Source: Graphilbum fragrans (taxonomy: Eukaryota; Ascomycota; Sordariomycetes; Ophiostomatales; Ophiostomataceae). From it: a stretch of 64,000 bases of DNA. A program made the position numbers and the translations under genes. The stretch covers positions 186,001 through 250,000 of the forward strand of contig LLKO01000008.1 in assembly GCA_001513895.1 (NCBI GenBank), in the 5' to 3' direction. Below are positions 1 to 10,809 of this stretch, in pieces (the stretch's first letter is position 1; every line of letters begins with the position of its first letter). The notes under the pieces were generated by a model. The model saw only the letters and a list, made by a program, of their open reading frames with translations, had not been told where the DNA came from and made no database searches.

Positions 1-297
1 CGACCTCATTGCCAACCCATTTCCAACACTTTGAACCTGTCAGCAGATCCTTTGTGATCAACAGCGCGTTGCTCACGATCAAACGGGTTGGGCCTTTAGT
101 TCCGCAGATTGCGACGTCAGCACCCGAACACGCTAGATGTGCCGATGAATTTTTATGGCCTCAGATAGTGGGGATTGCTAAGCCGTTTCTGTGCCCCTCT
201 TCAAGCTGCAAGCTCTCTTCTCCATATTCCCGCCAACGATCTGTCTCTCCTCTTGGGCATGTTTTCGCCAGTCTGCTATCTGTCAGAACGAGATATC
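1..297. other. left-edge spacer / leader
   Basis: I see no supported gene here. Open frames over this stretch begin at non-ATG codons and resemble no family. The segment next to the following gene is pyrimidine-rich and may be its 5' leader. An ATG at 259, in frame with the gene at 298, would add 13 residues. Confidence 0.4.
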
Positions 298-1249
298 ATG
301 GCCTCCGCACCACTGCGTATCGGCTTCGTGCCGGAGCACTTTTCCACCCCCATCCACTTCGCTAAAAAGTACTTTGGACTCAATGCTGAGATCATTCCCT
401 ACCCCTCCGGCACCGGACACATGATCACAGCGCTGCGGGCCGGCGACATCGACATTGGCATCGGCTTGACAGAGGGCTGGGTGGCTGGTTTGGGCAAGGA
501 GGACGTCGTCGGTGATGGGGGCTACAAAATTGTTGGCACTTACGTGGAAACACCGCTATGTAGGTTGTCTTTGCGAAGCCGCCAATTCTCTGAAGTAAAC
601 TAATAGGATCACAGGCTGGGCCATTTCGACAGGATACAATCGCAGTGATATCAACTCGATTGCGGATCTGCGCGGTAGCAAGATTGGTGTGTCACGTATC
701 GGCTCTGGCAGCTTCGTCATGGGCTTTGTGCTGGCCGATCAGCAAGGCTGGCTCGACAGCGCCGAGGCAAAGCCGTTTTCTAACACAGTTATCCTCAACA
801 CGTTTGAGAACCTTCGGAACGCCGTCAACTCGGGTGCCGCTGACTTCTTCATGTGGGAACACTTTACCTCTAAGAAGTACTACGACAATAAGGAGATCAA
901 GCGCGTGGGCGAGATCTACACACCCTGGAGCAGCTGGAAGATCGTTGCTTCGACGAGCTCCGTGGCCAACAAAGAGGGCGAGACGGACCCCCGGCTCACG
1001 GAGCTCTTTGAGAAGCTGGACCAGGGCATTGCTCATTTCAATGCAAACCAGGAAGAGGCCGTACAGTACATCAGCACGTCTCTAGACTACTCAGAGGAGG
1101 ATGCCCGGAGCTGGCTCAGCACCGTCCGTTTTCCGACCAAGACTAGTGGAGTCGACGAGAGCACCATCGCCAGCTGTGTCAAGGTTCTGCAGAAAGCCGG
1201 AGTGCTAGTTGAAGGAAAGGGCGCCACACCGAGCAATATGCTTACTTAG
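298..1249 (+). CDS. PBP2-fold protein of the Ca3427-like family (bacterial-type substrate-binding domain)
   Basis: Proposed exons are 298-559 and 615-1249 (298 aa). The 55-nt intron has a GTAGGT donor, an AACTAAT branch site and a CACAG acceptor; splicing joins ...VETPL to CWAISTGYNRS with the frame kept. The opening LRIGFVPEHFSTPIHFAKK, then DIDIGIGLTEGW and later DLRGSKIGVSRIGSGSF, match the type 2 periplasmic-binding fold of NMT1/THI5 and sulfonate/taurine binding proteins, best the fungal Ca3427-like group. No signal peptide or transmembrane segment is seen, so it is probably intracellular and not part of an ABC importer. The ligand is unknown; a thiamine-precursor-like or sulfonate-like small molecule is only an analogy. 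An in-frame ATG at 259 is an alternative start. Confidence 0.8.
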
Positions 1250-3317
1250 GTATAGGGTGTAATGAAATAGGTAGATCACCGTTATCGTGATACGTCAGCT
1301 ATTCCTCAGCCACGGAGGTAAAGATGCTTTTCTATACATAGCCATATTTCTTTTCCTGCGAGTGCATCGATTACAAACGTGCCGCCACAAGAAACGGTCT
1401 CTACTGGAATGTCACCGTGTGCCCTCGTTGTCCCACTCCTAGACGCGCTTTTTCGCCACAGAGACCGCCACGTCTTGTGGCCGCGGTTCATGTCCTGCTT
1501 CAGTTCAGATGCATAACATTAAAAAGTCATCACCGGCATCTTGGTGCCCTTCTTTGGGAATTTTGGCGCCTTATTCAGTTATTGTAGAGTGAAAGTTCCA
1601 AGGTCGCAGACATTCGATCAACCATAGCTTCACGGACCGAAAAGCTTTGTCAGGTATGAGTTAAGTATAGTGCCTATTCTCCTTGCGGAATACGGTGAAC
1701 AATCCCTTTGCGCCCAAATATAGGATAGAATTGTACCTGTTCCTGCAGAGGAGCAACGATCCCTCCACGAGACGTATAGACATCAAGTTTAGCGACAAAG
1801 TATTGAACAAAGGAATGTTTACAATGATCCACGTGTTTTAAGATTCGTTCTTAAAAAGCCGGTTGGCTTTCTATTCAAGACGGAGGCTATTAAATACAAC
1901 AAAATAAAATCAAAATGTTCTGCCAAAGGGAGCCAAAAATCTACAGCACCTACATACGAGTAGTGCAAACGCTCCCCACTAGTAATCTCGGAAACACCAA
2001 TTGAAAATTACTTCGACTGCCTGTTTAGAAGGGAAAGAAAAATGCCCCGTGTACGGAGATGCACATTTCCTGTTATGGTTTCAACACGTTGCTAATATGG
2101 CACAGCCTCATTTTGCTCTGTTGGTAGACATGTGGCCTAGAGCTTTACGGCGATTTCATCGAACTGTAATCTGGGTATGTAGCACATCTAGAGGCTGAGT
2201 TTTGACGATAGGGTCAACCAAATGATGGATCGCCTGGCGCTACCGCCGAAAATTCTGGGGAAAGCAGCAGCTCAGACTCGGACCACCGAGTCTAAAAAAT
2301 GCGATAATCTGGATTGTTTTTGCTTGCATCTATTCACCGAGGCATTGCAAACAAGGAGAGGTTCCTGATATGGAAAATGGCGGTAAGTCTCAGTTGGCAC
2401 CAGAGTGTGCCGCAGGGCAAGTCGATAGGCTTTGTTTACCTCCATTATATGCCCTCGGGCAGCTTTCCAGATGCTCCTGGCGCACCTGCTGTTACGTACT
2501 AGACTGCACCGCAAGCCCGCGCCACACCGTGGCGAAGGCACGAGCCCACGGCACGGCTATATAAAGCCATGCCGCGGCCTCCCGCGACCTCAGTACTAGA
2601 TAGAATCAATCAACTTACTTACTTACACTTACTTCACATACAATGGCATAAGACTGCGCAACCCAATTCACCTACGACCCTTTATGATTTCCATGGCTGT
2701 TATGCCCACGCGTTGCTTTTCTATGCCACTGTACAGTTTACACTGACTGTGGCGCGTTCACACGCAACACCTGCATCTTTAAAGCTTTATCATCATTTGT
2801 AACTCATCTCTAGCCATCATTTGTGACCTGACCAAATTTTTTATTTTAAAAGAGGGTCTCCATAAGCTCTATAAACTGCGAGTTTGTCGCCAATGCTACT
2901 TATCACTAAAGTTGGACTCCGCGTCGCTTCTCGATATCCCGAAGTTTTGTTGTTGGAAAAGAGCTAATGAGTGAACCCATATTTTCCACCGATTTTTCCA
3001 TAACACTGTAACTGTGGGGAAAGCAGGGGTTGTTTTGGGGTACATGTGCGGAGTATGGAGTATTGGTCCGATGTTTTTTATTTCCATTGTAGACCGAGGT
3101 AACAGCAGCGAAAGGGACTATGCTATGCTACTTCCTCTCTAGATATAGCATGATTGACTTGAATTGGAAATTTGGAGCTTCGCCGCTATCCGGGGACGTG
3201 TAAATTGAAGACTTATATCGTAAGGGTTTATAACACAGGTGGACTCTGTTCTTGGCTGAAGTAGGTTTTGTAGGCTTTAGTTGCCAGCTTGAACACTTAC
3301 AACCGAGATTGCCAACA
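1250..3317. other. gene-poor, AT-rich spacer of about 2.1 kb
   Basis: No coding region is supported on either strand; open frames are short and unlike any known protein. The stretch contains an isolated strong TATA element near 2558 followed by a leader-like segment and a two-codon ORF (see separate entries). The last part upstream of 3318 is the promoter of the rhamnogalacturonan lyase. No transposase or long terminal repeat was recognised. Confidence 0.5.
2558..2565 (+). promoter_or_regulatory. isolated TATA box
   Basis: TATATAAA sits in a locally GC-richer context. It is followed by an ACTT-rich leader-like segment and, at 2643, an ATG in good context whose third codon is a stop. It looks like a core promoter with no recognisable gene behind it. 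Confidence 0.4.
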
Positions 3318-5199
3318 ATGAGATTCCATATCTTCTCGTTGAGCTTGTTGCTCACTGGTTCTGCCTTTGCACTTCCAGCCAAGCAAGCCACTGGGCCATT
3401 CTTGACGCAAGTTGACAACGAGACCTGGATAATCGGGAATGAACTATGGAACGTGACGCAAGGTCGCCAGTACGGGGTGAAACTTTATTACAAAGACCAC
3501 GACTGTGTTGGCAAGGCCGTCGGCCATTATGTGTCATACAGTAAGATGTCACGTCTTCTACTTCACTATAAATTGCATACTGACTGCATTTGTTGGCAGA
3601 TGGTGCGCAATCTGACTTGGCCTGGACATCGGCCTCGATTGCCTCCTCATCTAAGCATAACGGCAAACCGTTCATCGACGTGGTTTTCACCGCAACTGCC
3701 GGCGAATTTCACTGGGTTATTTTCGAGGGCCTTGCTGGCGCATACCAGTACTTTGTCAACCGTAACCTACCAACCCTGGGCGAATTCCGAACGCTCTGGC
3801 GGCTAGACAACACAACATTTCCCAACGGAAAGACGGACCAACGAGACGAGCCACTGCCACCGCTTTCGGAATACCTGCCACAAAATAAAGTCCAGGACGA
3901 GACATGGCTCACACCAGATGGCACCGGGTATATCACAAAATACGACTTTTTGAGCTGGACGCGTACACAGACCTATTACGGCGTATATGGAGATTCGTTT
4001 GGCAGTTGGTACATCAACGCTGGAAAAGACTATTATAATGGCAATCACTTAAAGCAAGAGTTGATGGTAAATAACAAGCTTCTCTCGCGGTGGAAGCCCG
4101 ACGACTGACACAGCTAGGTTCACCGAGAGTCCTCTACAGGTGACGCAGTCCAGCTTAATATGGTCCACGGAACGCACTTCATGGTCTCTGCCTCGGATGT
4201 GTTTCCAGACGGAAAGACATGGGGTCCTTGGCTATGGCTTCTGGTATGTTTGCAATGAAGGCGAGCTTAAAGGCATCACTGACATTCCCACAGAATAATG
4301 GATCGAAGCCGGATGCTGAAGCTCGTGCCGCGGAGGAATTCAAGGCATGGCCGTACACCTGGTTCAAGGATGCAGCCTACCAGTCTCGCGGCAGCGTTAA
4401 GGGTACTCTGTTCCTTTCCGATGGGCGCCCAGCATCCAACGCTGCTGTTTTCTTGGGTGACAACTACCCTAATAAGACAGCGCTTGACATGGGCAGTGAC
4501 TACTACTACACCGGATATGCCGACAAAAACGGCCGCTTTGAATTCAAGAATGTGCGGGCAGGCACATACGGCTTCCAAGCCTGGTCCAATGGCAGCTTTA
4601 TCCGAGATGTTAGCACTTCGTTTCTGCAAAACGACGTCTCGATCAAGAGCAACAGGGCCACAGACCTCGGGAAGCTAAAGTGGACAGTCTCCAACAAAAA
4701 GAAGCTCTTCCAAGTCGGCGATTTTGATCGCTATAGCTATGGCTTTCAGTACGGCGGACACACTCCCCAACATGCGCTCGTGGCAAAGTGCCCGGCCGAC
4801 TTGACCTTCACTGTCGGCTCCTCCAAAACCTCGGACTGGTGCTTTGTGCAGGGCTCTCGCGGAAACTGGACGGTGCGCTTCAATGTCAAAGACAGCCACC
4901 CCACTGCCGGGGTGAAAAATGCGACACTGACTGTGTCTCTTGCGGGGTATTCATCGGGCGCCAGCGACACGATCTGGGCCAATGATGTTTCTGTTGGGAG
5001 CATGACAAGCGGTGCTACGGGCCTACTAAATGATCCATCTGTATACCGCTCAGGCACCACAGCTGGTGAATGGCGACTCTTCCAGTTCGACTTTGATGCG
5101 TCAATTCTCAAAAAGGGTTGGAACGCTGTAAGATTCGAGCAAACACGAAACACAACGTGGCACGGCTTCATGTGGGACAGCCTCATCCTAGAGTGGTAA
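3318..5199 (+). CDS. secreted rhamnogalacturonan endolyase, polysaccharide lyase family 4
   Basis: Exons are 3318-3540, 3600-4066, 4118-4243 and 4294-5199, giving 573 aa. Introns are 59, 51 and 50 nt. A signal peptide (MRFHIFSLSLLLTGSAFA) is followed by the PL4 catalytic beta-sandwich. Typical blocks are LAWTSASIAS, FVNRNLPTLGEFRTLWRLD, GKTDQRDEPL, KDYYNGNHLKQELMVHRES and VHGTHFMVSASDVFPDGKTWGPWLW. These are followed by an FnIII-like module (SVKGTLFLSDGRPASNAAVFLG) and a C-terminal carbohydrate-binding jelly roll ending GFMWDSLILEW. The conserved Lys of the GKTDQR block and His of HGTHF fit the catalytic pair known for PL4 enzymes. It would cleave the rhamnose-galacturonic acid backbone of pectin RG-I by beta-elimination, outside the cell. 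The sugar transporter at 6300 lies next to it in the same orientation. Confidence 0.93.
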
Positions 5200-6299
5200 T
5201 TGTATTTAGAGAATCTTCAAGCAGCATGACTACCATGTTTGTGCAACGGTAGTATTAGTCTCAAATCCAATCACTCGCAAGACGTTCAGAAAGAGGATTT
5301 GTTTTTCTTTTTACAATGGACGGCAAATTCACCATACTCACTTTCGGCAACATGGAAAAACCAATATGATTAAGAAAAGGGGCGGTCAACTAGTAGACAG
5401 TACGGAAAAGATAGTAGCATGTTGTAAGCCTATGGCTTGGGTATGCATTAGAGACGTGATTAATTACGATAAAGCGTACGATATCTGTTCGTTTAAAGAC
5501 GGTAACCCTTGAATATCACACCATCCTGTCGATGAATTAGCATATACAGACAAGTACGCGTCTGTAGTCTGGTAAACGGTGTCTGGGGTCGCTTCAGTGT
5601 ATTATTGCATGATAGTTTCTCAGCAGAACGCGTGGAATACTGGGCTTTGTGGACCAACCAAGGCACTGGAGTATGTCGGAGTATCTTGGGGCGTCCTCGA
5701 AATTACACTAAGGATGATACCCCGCGCCAAGCCTACCCCAGATTTCGCCTTTGTCCAGTTAGGATAAGTGACATTCACGTGCACAGAAACTAGAGTAGTG
5801 TTCTGATAACTATTAGTTCCATGCCAGGACCTAAGCGTGTTTGCCAAGGACGGAGTACTCGTACGCGAACCCCAGTATTCCCCGCTTCCTACCCCCTTAC
5901 ATGGATTCCCCTCACAGGATTCCCCAGCCCTGCAATAGTTTTCCCACCACTCTTAATCCTTTATTATGTGCTGTCGCTTGCTTTCCTTTAGCCCATCTCG
6001 GTGTTAGATTCCACCGGCCTAGAGCTGGGCATCGTGGAAAGTCTGATATGGCATATCCACGTAACTATTGCTAGTAGACCAATAAAGGATATGAGTTTGC
6101 CACACAACTCCGAGAGCCAATGCGTAGCTCTTATTTAAAGCATAAAGAAGCAGTGGCCCGCGCCCCAGATTTCGGTCAACCACCTTGCCCAACACTGTCC
6201 ATCTACAGTACTAGGAGATCTGGCAAAGAGCATCGTCAGCCAACTGTCACCCTCTCCTAGCGTCGATATTGTTCTATTCGACCATCGGAAACCGCCAGT
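5200..6299. other. intergenic spacer, promoter of the sugar transporter
   Basis: No gene is seen in this 1.1-kb AT-rich stretch. The last 200 nt, with a TTATTTAAAG motif near 6131 and a pyrimidine-rich leader ending at the ATG at 6300, are the probable promoter and 5' UTR of the transporter. Confidence 0.5.
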
Positions 6300-7931
6300 A
6301 TGGCTGTCCACCACGAGGATGTGGAAGACCCAAAATCGGAAACGATTGTCCACGAGAAAGACGAGGAGAAGAATGCGGTGCTCGATGCTGCGGCTGTCCT
6401 GAAGGGGGCCCAACAAGCGACCGATGACGAACATAAGATGGGTCTTATTGAGGGTGTTCGCAAATACCCAAAGGCTTGCTTGTGGTCCCTTCTCTTCTCT
6501 GCTGCTCTTATTATGGAGGGTTTCGACAAAGCCTTCGTCACCGCCTTCTTCGCCTTCCCCGAGTTTCAGAAGCGATACGGAAAACTCCAACCCTCCGGCG
6601 ACTACCAGATTCCCGCGAGTGTCCAAGCCGGCATCAGCAATGGTGTGTCTGCCGGACAAATCATTGGCCTCCTCATCAATGGCATCCTGGCCGATAAGTT
6701 TGGCTACCGTTGGGTGATGATGGGCTGCCTGTTCCTGATGGTGTGCTTTATCTTCATACAATTCTTTGCCACCAGCATCTACATGTACCTTGGCGCTGGA
6801 ATTCTTCTCGGTGTGCCTTGGGGTGTGTTTCAGACACTCACCACTACGTATGCCGCTGAAGTGACTCCCAGCGTTCTGCGCCCTTACCTCACATCGCTAG
6901 TTTCATTGTGTTGGTCCGTTGGTTACCTCGTCGGTACCGCCACTTTGAGAGGCTTTCTTTCTATGAAAGGCCCGTGGGCATTCCGGATACCTTTTGCCAT
7001 TCAATGGGGGCTTCCAATTCCTCTCGCGATTGGTATCTTTCTGGCCCCCGAGTCGCCATGGTGGCTTGCACGGAAAGGTCGGACTGAGCAAGCGGAAAAG
7101 TCGCTGCGTCGGCTGCGGTCCAAAGACGCCACAGATGAGGAGATTGCCAACAGCCTTTCCATGATTGAATACACCATCAATATTGAGCACGGCATCAACT
7201 CGAGCAGTGGCTCATACAAGGAACTGTTCCAAGGCGTCAATCTTCGGCGAACGGAGGTCACCGTTCTTCTATATGTTCTACAGGAGATTTGTGCGCCATT
7301 GGTATCCTATGTCGTCTACTTTCTGCAACAAGCCGGTGTGCCGACGACAGCATCCTTCAATTTTGGAATGGGCCAGTATGCTCTGGCTATTGTCGGTGTC
7401 TTCATTGCCTGGAATCTCACACCTCATGTGGGCCGACGCACACTTATCATTTGGGGCAATGCCTTCATGGCCCTGACCACTATCTTGATCGGATTTCTCG
7501 GTATCCCTAACACCCTGAAGCACTCCAAGATTGCGTACGGGATTGGAAGTATTCTCCTCATAGAGTACTTTTTTTTCTTTATCACGCTTGGGCCCATCAT
7601 CTATACGATCGTGACAGAGATACCTTCGAGCACGTTGCGGACGAAGAGTGTCGTCGTGGCAAGAGCCACATATAATCTGTTCGTGTTGGTGGCGGGTCAG
7701 CTTGTACCCCGGATGGTGCAAAGAGCCGCCTGGAACTGGGGTGCCAAATCTGGATTTTTCTACGGTGGTACGATGGCTTTGTGGCTTGTTTGGGTGTACT
7801 TCCGCCTCCCGGAAACGAAGGATCGTACCTTTGCGGAGATTGACATCTTGTTTAAGCACAAAGTGAAAGCCCGGGACTTTAAGAAGACCAAGGTAGACCT
7901 TGCTACACAAACCGTGTCGACTACCGATTAA
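6300..7931 (+). CDS. MFS sugar transporter, maltose permease-like
   Basis: Single exon, 543 aa. It has a hydrophilic N-terminus of about 60 residues, then twelve predicted membrane segments of the sugar-porter MFS family. Diagnostic motifs are a variant of the loop 2-3 signature (NGILADKFGYRWVMMG), PESPWWLARKGR before the central cytoplasmic loop and PETKDRTFAEID after the last helix. LIMEGFDKAFVTAFFAFPEFQKRYG near residue 70 and the overall pattern resemble fungal MAL-type hexose/oligosaccharide:proton symporters. It acts in the plasma membrane. Because it follows the rhamnogalacturonan lyase, uptake of a pectin-derived sugar is a reasonable guess, but substrate cannot be read from the sequence. 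Confidence 0.92.
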   Translation: MAVHHEDVEDPKSETIVHEKDEEKNAVLDAAAVLKGAQQATDDEHKMGLIEGVRKYPKACLWSLLFSAALIMEGFDKAFVTAFFAFPEFQKRYGKLQPSGDYQIPASVQAGISNGVSAGQIIGLLINGILADKFGYRWVMMGCLFLMVCFIFIQFFATSIYMYLGAGILLGVPWGVFQTLTTTYAAEVTPSVLRPYLTSLVSLCWSVGYLVGTATLRGFLSMKGPWAFRIPFAIQWGLPIPLAIGIFLAPESPWWLARKGRTEQAEKSLRRLRSKDATDEEIANSLSMIEYTINIEHGINSSSGSYKELFQGVNLRRTEVTVLLYVLQEICAPLVSYVVYFLQQAGVPTTASFNFGMGQYALAIVGVFIAWNLTPHVGRRTLIIWGNAFMALTTILIGFLGIPNTLKHSKIAYGIGSILLIEYFFFFITLGPIIYTIVTEIPSSTLRTKSVVVARATYNLFVLVAGQLVPRMVQRAAWNWGAKSGFFYGGTMALWLVWVYFRLPETKDRTFAEIDILFKHKVKARDFKKTKVDLATQTVSTTD

Positions 7932-9191
7932 TCAAGAGCCTAGGCGTGGAGGCTAGAGGAAGCTAAATAAACGAAATATGTCATTCTTTGGGTCTCCTGC
8001 ACGTAGTATACAGAGTGCATTCATGGCCTAACTCCCTGACTCTTGTCTAGTAAATGTGAGTAATGGTGCTTCTGGCTACCTTTCTGTACCGATTCTTGAA
8101 TTGGCTACGCTATGGGACATCTTGATATCGTTTCTATCAACGTAAAACTGATGTTCACACTATGCTTGGAACACAGCGATCTAGAGTTGTCGGAATATCA
8201 TTTAGGTTGGTTTACAGAAGACATGTTCCAAGATTGTCCTGAGTCTATTTTGTTTTGTTTTCTTTCCCTTTTGGCCCTTCTTTCCTGTTTCATTTCTCAT
8301 TGGACACGGCGGAAATATGTAGACGCATAACCAATCATCCTCAACAAGCGTCCTAGGCCACTCAACAGTCTGTTCTAGGTCATAAATCTACCAACACTTT
8401 CAATTAGCGTAGTATCTCGGGGATTAGTGCAATTTTCACTTAGCACCAAGCATAGTTTGAGCGCGCATATTTCATGATGTACCTCGTTAAAATTGAAAAC
8501 AAGACGTTTACAGGAATTTGATGTCTTTCTTTATTCATACAAGTGACTGAAAAGCACGCTGCTTTTTCAAAATTCAGTAAAGCTTTTCATGGAGTTGGTG
8601 TTTGAATGAGTTTGGGGTCCAGCGTCAACGGACTGATGGCCTGTAAAATTTTGGAGACAATGACCGGCTACATATCTAAAGGTGCTTTATTTCGAGGAAA
8701 CACGGGTATGATTTTCCCAAAAACGTCATAAATAAATCACTTGGATCCGAGAATGGACACTGAATCCACTGCTCGGGTCAAGAGCTGTTCGAACCGCAGC
8801 CGGTTAAACAATGATGAGCTTGGCAGCGCCATGTATAACATGACGGAGTCCTGCCGCCATGCCGTTATGACGTCTGTCCAATGTTTGAGTTATTCTTTAC
8901 TTGGCCATGGCATCGCATTCTCTGGCTGCATCGTAATGTGGTCCATTTTAGCATTGGGACTGAACAGACATTACCCAAAGATGCGAACCTGGGGCAGCTT
9001 TTATCCAACATTATTAGATACAACTCCGTGGAGGAGGCTGCTGGGCATTGGCGAGCTTGGCAAATATCGCGCCAATCGCCGAGCATGGCCCTGAGCAGGT
9101 ACGCAGGCACAAAGGCGCTCGGTATCTTCCACGGGCTGTTTGGCAGTAGATTTTTTTCTTTTCATTTATCCGTCGATACGACATTCCCCAC

Positions 9192-9197
9192 GGCTAA
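9192..9197 (+). promoter_or_regulatory. GGCTAA, possible XlnR/Xyr1 site
   Basis: This hexamer matches the GGCTAR consensus of the ascomycete xylanase activator XlnR/Xyr1. It lies 430 nt upstream of the GH10 start. Six bases recur by chance, so the position relative to a xylanase is the main argument. Confidence 0.35.
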
Positions 9198-9502
9198 TCA
9201 ACGGAACGTGGGTGCCGGCCTGAATGGCATGCAGCCGCGGCCAAGGCAGAGCCAAGAGCCCCCGCATTGTCCATTGAATATGGTTTGTTTGGTTATGGTT
9301 TTTGCTATTCTTCCCTGCACGCCGTCGTACGCACAGCCAGACAGCCACGGCCCCAGTCGATAGAAGGAAACCACCAGCAACGTGAAGATGGGCCAATGGA
9401 GCGCCCATGAGGGCTCCGCAAAAGACGGAGGCTGTTAGTGGCCGCAATAAAGGGACGAGTGAGTGGTTCCTATGGCATCCGTGGCAGGCCCGAGAGGCTG
9501 TT

Positions 9503-9508
9503 TATAAG
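9503..9508 (+). promoter_or_regulatory. TATA box of the GH10 xylanase
   Basis: TATAAG (within TTTATAAGG) lies about 120 nt before the ATG at 9629, a suitable distance for a core promoter with a leader of roughly 90 nt. Confidence 0.5.
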
Positions 9509-9628
9509 GTTGAGGCCGCCCCTGGCGCCGTGACGCACCGAATCCAGGTTGCTTGGATCTATCGCGCTCCTGCAGCAAAGAATTGTGTTTTCTTTGAGTT
9601 CTTACTGGCCCGCTCGCTACGCTCCAAC

Positions 9629-10632
9629 ATGAAGTCCTCGCTTGTTCTGCTGCTGGCGCCCCTGGCAGCCATGGCGGCTCCGGCTGAATCGGTGGCGGGT
9701 GTGTCGGCACGACAGGCCACACAGAGCATCGACGCGCTGATGAAGGCCAAGGGCAAGCTGTACTTTGGCACCTGCACGGACCAGGGCCGTCTGACGTCGG
9801 GCAAGAACGCGGCCATCATCGACGCCAACTTTGGCCAGGTGACGCCGGAAAACAGCATGAAGTGGGAGAGCACGGAGCGGACGCAGGGCAGCTTTTCGCT
9901 GGCGCAGGCGGACTACCTGGTGGACTGGGCGACGGCGCACAACAAGACCGTCCGCGGGCACACGTTTGTGTGGCACTCGCAGCTGGCCGGCTGGGTCGGC
10001 AGCATCCGCGACAAGGAGAAGCTGACGGCGGCCGTCACGAACCACATCACGACCATCATGACCCATTACAAGGGCAAGATCCGGGGCTATGTGCGTCCCC
10101 CCCCCTGCTGTGTGCACGTGTGTCGTGTTTCCGTGTCCGCTCGCTAACGGCCAGGACGTCTGCAACGAGATCTTCAACGAGGACGGCTCGCTGCGCAACT
10201 CGGTCTTCTCGCAGGTCCTCGGCGAGGATTTCGTCAGCATCGCCTTCAAGGCCGCGCGCGCCGCCGACCCCGACGCCAAGCTCTACATCAACGACTACAA
10301 CCTCGACAGCCCCAGCGCCGCCAAGCTCACCAACGGCATGGTCGCCCACGTCAAGAAGTGGCTGGCGGCGGGCGTGCCCATTGACGGAATCGGCACTCAG
10401 GGTCACATCAATGCCGGCCAGGGCGCCAACCTCGCTGGAGCCATCAAGGCGCTGGCCGCTGCCGGCGTCAAGGAGGTCGCCGTGACCGAGCTCGACATCC
10501 AGGGCAGCAATGCCAACGACTACGCCACCGTGACCAAGGGCTGCGTCAGCGAGCCGGCCTGCGTGGGCCTTACGGTCTGGGGTGTTCGCGATCCTGTGAG
10601 TCACGTGACACTTACCTTTTTCTCTCTCTCTC

Positions 10633-10680
<48 letters not shown>

Positions 10681-10809
10681 CTCTCTCCCTCTCCCTCTCC
10701 CAATCTAACATACTAGGACTCCTGGCGCCCTTCGGGCAACCCGCTGCTGTTTGACTCGAGCTACCAGCCCAAGGCGGCATACAATGCCATTGTGCAGGCG
10801 CTGTCGTAA
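9629..10809 (+). CDS. secreted endo-1,4-beta-xylanase, glycoside hydrolase family 10
   Basis: Exons are 9629-10090, 10155-10595 and 10717-10809 (331 aa, normal for single-domain GH10). A signal peptide (MKSSLVLLLAPLAAMAAPA) is followed directly by the TIM-barrel domain: LYFGTCTDQGRL, NFGQVTPENSMKWE, VRGHTFVWHSQL, then across the first splice site GKIRGY/DVCNEIFNEDGSLR. Glu159 of CNEIF is the acid/base and Glu266 of VAVTELDI the nucleophile, both intact. VGLTVWGVRDP/DSWR spans the second splice site. There is no cellulose-binding module. The 64-nt intron has a CTAAC branch site; the second intron (121 nt) is filled with a CT repeat. It depolymerises xylan outside the cell and would work with the GH3 enzyme at 39718-42203. 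Confidence 0.95.
10619..10700 (+). repeat. CT-dinucleotide microsatellite inside xylanase intron 2
   Basis: An almost uninterrupted run of CT with occasional CCT steps fills the middle of the intron 10596-10716. It supplies the polypyrimidine tract before the branch-site-like TCTAAC and the TACTAG acceptor. Confidence 0.85.

Larger units (their letters stand above)
7932..9628. other. intergenic spacer and xylanase promoter
   Basis: About 1.7 kb without a supported gene. The first part is AT-rich. The part after about 8740 is GC-richer with open frames in several phases, none resembling a protein family. It ends in the xylanase promoter, with a GGCTAA element and a TATA box annotated separately. 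Confidence 0.5.

Noticed and set aside
1250..3250. Transposon remnant in the AT-rich spacer
   Set aside because: I looked for terminal repeats, target-site duplications and transposase or reverse-transcriptase motifs and saw none.
8775..8800. GGTTCGAACAG on the minus strand, like a tRNA B box
   Set aside because: It lacks the terminal CC of the box, and no A box or cloverleaf can be drawn around it.
8741..9363. Overlapping open frames upstream of the xylanase
   Set aside because: No domain, no promoter-like context, mixed frames; more likely promoter DNA of the xylanase.
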